Assembly (NCBI RefSeq): GCF_900111005.1
Contig: NZ_FOFV01000007.1
Location: forward strand, 1 to 64,000
DNA: 64,000 nucleotides
Direction: 5' to 3'
Origin: Lentzea albida
Lineage (GTDB): Bacteria > Actinomycetota > Actinomycetes > Mycobacteriales > Pseudonocardiaceae
A program made the position numbers and the translations under genes. Positions 60,982 through 64,000 of the stretch are shown here, piece by piece (position 1 is the first letter of the stretch; the number at the start of each line of letters is the position of its first letter). The notes beneath the pieces are model-generated. The model was not told the DNA's origin. It was given only the letters and a program-made list of their open reading frames with translations, and did not search any database.

Positions 60982-61587
60982 TCACCGGCGCACTTCCCGA
61001 GACGGTTCCGTGCTGCGGACATCCGCGGTGCCGTCGTGGCTACGTCCGGAGACGCCCAGTTGTCGTGCCGCCAGAGCCAGGATTTGGTCGAGGTAGGCGT
61101 TCCCGGTGGGCTTCGCCAGCGGCCACCAGACGAAGTGGTCGTGCGTGCTGTCGACCCGTGGCCGGGCGTCGGGCTCGGCCACGGCGAGGAACGTGACGTT
61201 GACGGTGTGGGTGGAGGAGTCGCCGTGCGCCGAGGCGTCGAAGACGGTGGAGAAGGTGCCCAGCACGCCGGACAGGGTCAGGGTCAGGCCGGACTCCTGC
61301 TCGGCCGTGCGCACCGCGGCCGCGGTGAGCTGCTCGCCCTTGCGCATCCGGCCACCCTGCAACCACAGCGATCCCGCCTGCGGTTCCTGGGTGCGCCGGG
61401 TGAGCAGCGCCGCGCCACCGCGGACGACGAGCGTGTCGACGCAGACGACGGGCATCCGTTCCAGGACCTCGCGGTACAGCTCCTCCGGTATCCAGTCGTG
61501 CCCACCGGCACCCTGACCGTCACGCCAGTCGAGCGCGGGTGCGGCGGGCAATGCGTCCGACTGCACGGGGTTGAGCGGTCCAGGCAT
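60982..61587 (-). CDS. Nudix hydrolase, GDP-mannose mannosyl hydrolase-like
   Basis: The 201-residue Nudix-fold protein has a degenerate box (GGRMRKGEQLTAAAVRTAEQESGL) lacking two canonical glutamates. This is the pattern of GDP-mannose mannosyl hydrolases (Gmm: GGRVxKxExLxxAFxR). The preceding LLTRRTQEPQAGSLWLQ also matches Gmm. The ATG at 61587 has GGAGG just upstream. It is divergent from the epimerase gene. Gmm-type enzymes release a sugar from GDP-hexose by attack at the sugar carbon, which would suit the GDP-hexose epimerase next door. Confidence 0.82.
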   Translation of the reverse strand: MPGPLNPVQSDALPAAPALDWRDGQGAGGHDWIPEELYREVLERMPVVCVDTLVVRGGAALLTRRTQEPQAGSLWLQGGRMRKGEQLTAAAVRTAEQESGLTLTLSGVLGTFSTVFDASAHGDSSTHTVNVTFLAVAEPDARPRVDSTHDHFVWWPLAKPTGNAYLDQILALAARQLGVSGRSHDGTADVRSTEPSREVRR

Positions 61588-61853
61588 CGTCCTCCGCCTT
61601 CCGGTGGTCGCATTCCCGCAGGAAGTTAAGGACCCGTTCCCCATCGGACCACCACTCGTCCCGTTCAGTGGAACGAACTCCACTCCACCGGCACCGCCCC
61701 GAACGCCGTCCCGAACGTCGGAACGGTTTCTGGACGATCGGTGCCGGCCGTCACAGACTCCCTGCATCCGACGGACGACTGCCGGTCGAGGAACTCCCAC
61801 CGGCGGCTGCGAGGAAGTACGCGACGACCCGATCCCATGATTGGAAATCCCTC
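61588..61853. promoter_or_regulatory. Divergent promoter region, Nudix/epimerase
   Basis: 266 bp separate the two divergent starts. No cluster palindrome is present. Only short inverted repeats such as GTTCAGTGGAAC are visible. Confidence 0.4.
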
Positions 61854-62885
61854 ATGACCCAGCAGGAACCCTGGCGCGGCAAGCGAGTGCTGGTCACCGG
61901 CGGCTGCTCGTTCATCGGCTCGCACCTGGTCGAGCACCTCGTCTCGGTCGGCGCACAGGTGCGCGTCGCCGACGACCTCAGCTCGGGACGCCTGGACAAC
62001 CTCAGCGCCGTTCCCGAGTCCGCGTGGGAGTTCGTGCGGGGCGACCTCTGCGACCCGCGGCTCGCCGCCGAGGTGATGCGCGGGGTCGACGTCGTCTTCC
62101 ACCTGGCCGCCATCCACGGTGGACGGGGGTTCATCGAGCTGCACCAAGCCGCGTGCTCGCGGAACTTCGTGCTGGACGGCGTGGTCTCGCAGGCGGCGGT
62201 CGACGAGGGCGTCGAGAACTTCGTGTTCGCCTCCTCCGGCTGCGTCTACCCGGTCGACCTGCAGGCTGACGTGAACGAGGAGGTGCGGCTGGCCGAATCC
62301 CAGGTGGGGCCGCCCTTCCACGCGGACGGCATCTACGGCTGGGCCAAGCTGATGACGGAACAGCGGCTCGCCGCACTGCACGCCGAGCTCGGGTTCCCGT
62401 CGGTGTCGTGCCGTCTGTTCACGGTCTACGGCGAGCGTTGCCCGGAAAGCCACGCCCTGACCGCCATGGTGGGCCGCGCGTTTCTCCGGCAGCAGCCCTT
62501 CGAGGTCTGGGGCGACGGGACGCAGATCCGCAACTGGACCTATGTCACGGACATCGTGCGCGGTCTGGTCCTCGCGGGCGAGCGCGTCCACGACGGCAGC
62601 GCGATCAACCTGGGCACCGAGGAGCCCATCCAGGTCGGCCAGGCAGCCAGGATGATCCTGGAGTTCACCGGCCAGGCCGACACGGAGATCAAGCCGTTGC
62701 CGGACAAGCCGACCGGTCCCTACAACCGGGTCGCGTCCGCGGCGATGGCGCTCGACCGGCTCGGCTGGATGCCCGAGGTGCCGTTCCACACCGGTCTCAA
62801 GCGGCTCACCGAGTGGTACTTCGAGTCGCGGCAGGCGGAGCGGATGACGACCGACGAGTTCGCCGAGCGGCTGACCACGAGGTAG
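61854..62885 (+). CDS. NAD-dependent epimerase, GDP-mannose 3,5-epimerase-like
   Basis: The 343-residue extended SDR has GGCSFIGSHL (NAD site), VVFHLAAIHGGRGFI, FASSGCVYPVD and the catalytic YGWAK (YxxxK). The AAxxGGxGFI segment and SSGCVYP correspond to AADMGGMGFI and SSACIYP of GDP-mannose 3,5-epimerase, including its active-site cysteine. Related bacterial enzymes make GDP-L-galactose or GDP-L-gulose, including for glycosylated natural products. The ATG at 61854 has only a weak GGAAA upstream; the longer open frame to 61668 is unsupported. The next gene begins 2 bp after the stop. Confidence 0.85.
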   Translation: MTQQEPWRGKRVLVTGGCSFIGSHLVEHLVSVGAQVRVADDLSSGRLDNLSAVPESAWEFVRGDLCDPRLAAEVMRGVDVVFHLAAIHGGRGFIELHQAACSRNFVLDGVVSQAAVDEGVENFVFASSGCVYPVDLQADVNEEVRLAESQVGPPFHADGIYGWAKLMTEQRLAALHAELGFPSVSCRLFTVYGERCPESHALTAMVGRAFLRQQPFEVWGDGTQIRNWTYVTDIVRGLVLAGERVHDGSAINLGTEEPIQVGQAARMILEFTGQADTEIKPLPDKPTGPYNRVASAAMALDRLGWMPEVPFHTGLKRLTEWYFESRQAERMTTDEFAERLTTR

Positions 62886-62887
62886 AG

Positions 62888-64000
62888 ATGGCCGACGCAC
62901 CGCGGTCGACACCAGGCCGGGAGATCACCACCGGGGAACGCCGGCGCAAGGCGTGGGCCAACTGGAGCGGGGCGGTCCGCGGCATCGCGGACAGCCTCCT
63001 CTCCCCCGCCACCACGGACGAACTGCGCGAGATCGTGCTCGACGACGCCGCACGCGCACGTGGCATCGGCGTGGTGGGGTCGGGCCACTCCTACGCGGAC
63101 CTCGTCGCGCCGGCCGGCCGGACGCTGCTCGACCTGCGCCACCACCGCGGCATCGACACCGTCGACCCGGCGGCCATGACGGTCACGGTGCGGGCGGGCA
63201 CGACGATGCGCGAGCTGAACCAGGAGCTCGCCGCGGCGGGCTACGCGTTGCCGAACCAGAGCGCGATCGACGAGCAGACCGTCGCCGGTGTCGTGGCCAC
63301 CGCCACGCACGGCAGCAGCCCCGGACTGGGCACGCTGTCCAGCCACGTCGTGGCGGCGCGCGTCCTGACCGCGGACGGCCGGGTGCGCACGGTCACGCGG
63401 GACGACCCGGAGCTCGACGGGGTCCGCGTGCACCTGGGGTGCCTCGGCGTCGTCCTGGACCTCACCTTCACCGTCGTGCCCGGCCACCGGCTGCGCAAGG
63501 TCGTCCACCGCAAGCCGTTGCCCGAGGTGCTGGCCGATCTCGGCGCGTTCCGGGACGTCCACTTCGGTGGCTTCTGGTGGTACCCGCACACTTCTCAGGC
63601 GATCGTCTGGGAGGCCTCGCCGACGGACGAGCCACCGACACCGCCGCCGGCACGGCCCGGAGCGCTGCTCTCCCTGCTGTGCAACAACTCCTGGACACCT
63701 CGGATCGCGGGAGCCGCGCACTATGCCGCCGCTGTGGCCGCGGGGCGGGGCGGGGCGCGGGTCCTGCGCCGCGACGACGCACTGCTGCACCATCTCCCAC
63801 CGCCCGTGCAGGGCACCGAGTACAGCGTCCCGTTCGACCGGGCGGCCGACGCGATCCGCGCCCTGGTCGGGGAGGTGCGCCGAGGCGGGTTGCGCGTCAG
63901 TGCACCCGTGGACGTCCGTTTCACCGCCGCGGACACCGGCTGGCTCAGCCCGAGCAGGCAGTCCCCCACCTGCCACATCGGCGTCACACACCCCGTGTCG
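62888..64000 (+). CDS. FAD-linked aldonolactone oxidase family protein (3' truncated)
   Basis: The first ~371 residues form a VAO-type flavoprotein. It shows WANWSGAVRG (N-terminal NW[AS]G of the family), VVGSGHSYADLVAP (FAD-binding GxGHSxxD; no His for covalent FAD), LPNQSAIDEQTVAGVVATATHGSS and VHLGCLGVVLDLTF. This pattern is that of L-gulono- and D-arabinono-1,4-lactone oxidases. It runs off the window end. It starts 2 bp after the epimerase stop, so the two are co-transcribed. The likely reaction is oxidation of an aldono-lactone formed from the epimerised sugar. Confidence 0.88.
   Translation, partial: MADAPRSTPGREITTGERRRKAWANWSGAVRGIADSLLSPATTDELREIVLDDAARARGIGVVGSGHSYADLVAPAGRTLLDLRHHRGIDTVDPAAMTVTVRAGTTMRELNQELAAAGYALPNQSAIDEQTVAGVVATATHGSSPGLGTLSSHVVAARVLTADGRVRTVTRDDPELDGVRVHLGCLGVVLDLTFTVVPGHRLRKVVHRKPLPEVLADLGAFRDVHFGGFWWYPHTSQAIVWEASPTDEPPTPPPARPGALLSLLCNNSWTPRIAGAAHYAAAVAAGRGGARVLRRDDALLHHLPPPVQGTEYSVPFDRAADAIRALVGEVRRGGLRVSAPVDVRFTAADTGWLSPSRQSPTCHIGVTHPVS

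Noticed and set aside
60738-61022. 94-codon leftward frame after the Nudix gene
   Set aside because: It overlaps the Nudix 3' end, has no ribosome site and shows no recognisable features.
61010-61032. CTGCGGACATCCGCGG, resembling the cluster operator
   Set aside because: It lies inside the Nudix coding region (GTADVRSTEP), is imperfect and has no -10 hexamer at the 21-bp spacing.

Overview
The window looks like a rare actinomycete of the Pseudonocardiales type. Base composition is very GC-rich, GTG and TTG starts are common, and the genes are typical of that group (class II DAHP synthase, F420-dependent oxidoreductase, large LuxR-type regulators, a type VII-like secreted protein). The genus is an inference.

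Region 1 (1-5.2 kb): the 3' end of a class II DAHP synthase with its terminator, then a decayed IS481-family element (566-1625) whose end forms part of the stop codon of a luciferase-like F420 oxidoreductase. That gene follows a GNAT acetyltransferase and a polysaccharide deacetylase in a leftward operon. A small integral membrane protein closes the block at a 21-bp hairpin.

Region 2 (5.2-42 kb): a biosynthetic gene cluster, almost all leftward. It holds an aromatic-type iterative PKS (KS-AT-DH/TH-KR-ACP) and a second split synthase resembling PUFA synthases (AT-ACP plus FabL-like ER-KS-CLF-KR-DH). It also holds a type II thioesterase, a scarred PKS remnant, a YrdC-like protein, an isopropylmalate-synthase-like enzyme, an HMG-CoA reductase and a glycosyltransferase. 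A further operon carries a multicopper oxidase, a secreted SnoaL-like protein, a zinc dehydrogenase, an AMP-ligase/SDR fusion, an O-methyltransferase, an unassigned helical protein and a 58-aa ORF, and a class V aminotransferase follows. Two paralogous 959-aa LuxR (LAL) regulators are the only rightward genes. Four leftward promoters (upstream of the deacetylase, AT-ACP, isopropylmalate-synthase-like and glycosyltransferase genes) carry the same 16-bp palindrome exactly 21 bp from a TAnnnT -10 hexamer. This defines a regulon that includes genes beyond the obvious PKS core. A plausible product is an aromatic acid plus a reduced or polyunsaturated chain with glycosylation; the structure cannot be deduced.

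Region 3 (43.1-60.3 kb): one uninterrupted 5,738-codon gene. The protein has an EspC/WXG-like N-terminus, a long Pro/Gly-rich region, two nearly identical Asp-metzincin modules, coiled coils and five related beta-rich repeats. It continues with a large-clostridial-toxin-like glycosyltransferase domain (DxD), a possible Cys-His-Asp peptidase domain and an ExoY/edema-factor-like nucleotidyl cyclase domain. It reads as a type VII-secreted multi-effector toxin and is the most striking object in the window.

Region 4 (61-64 kb): a GDP-mannose-hydrolase-like Nudix protein divergent from a GDP-mannose-3,5-epimerase-like SDR and an aldonolactone-oxidase-family flavoprotein (cut by the window end). The set recalls the plant ascorbate route.
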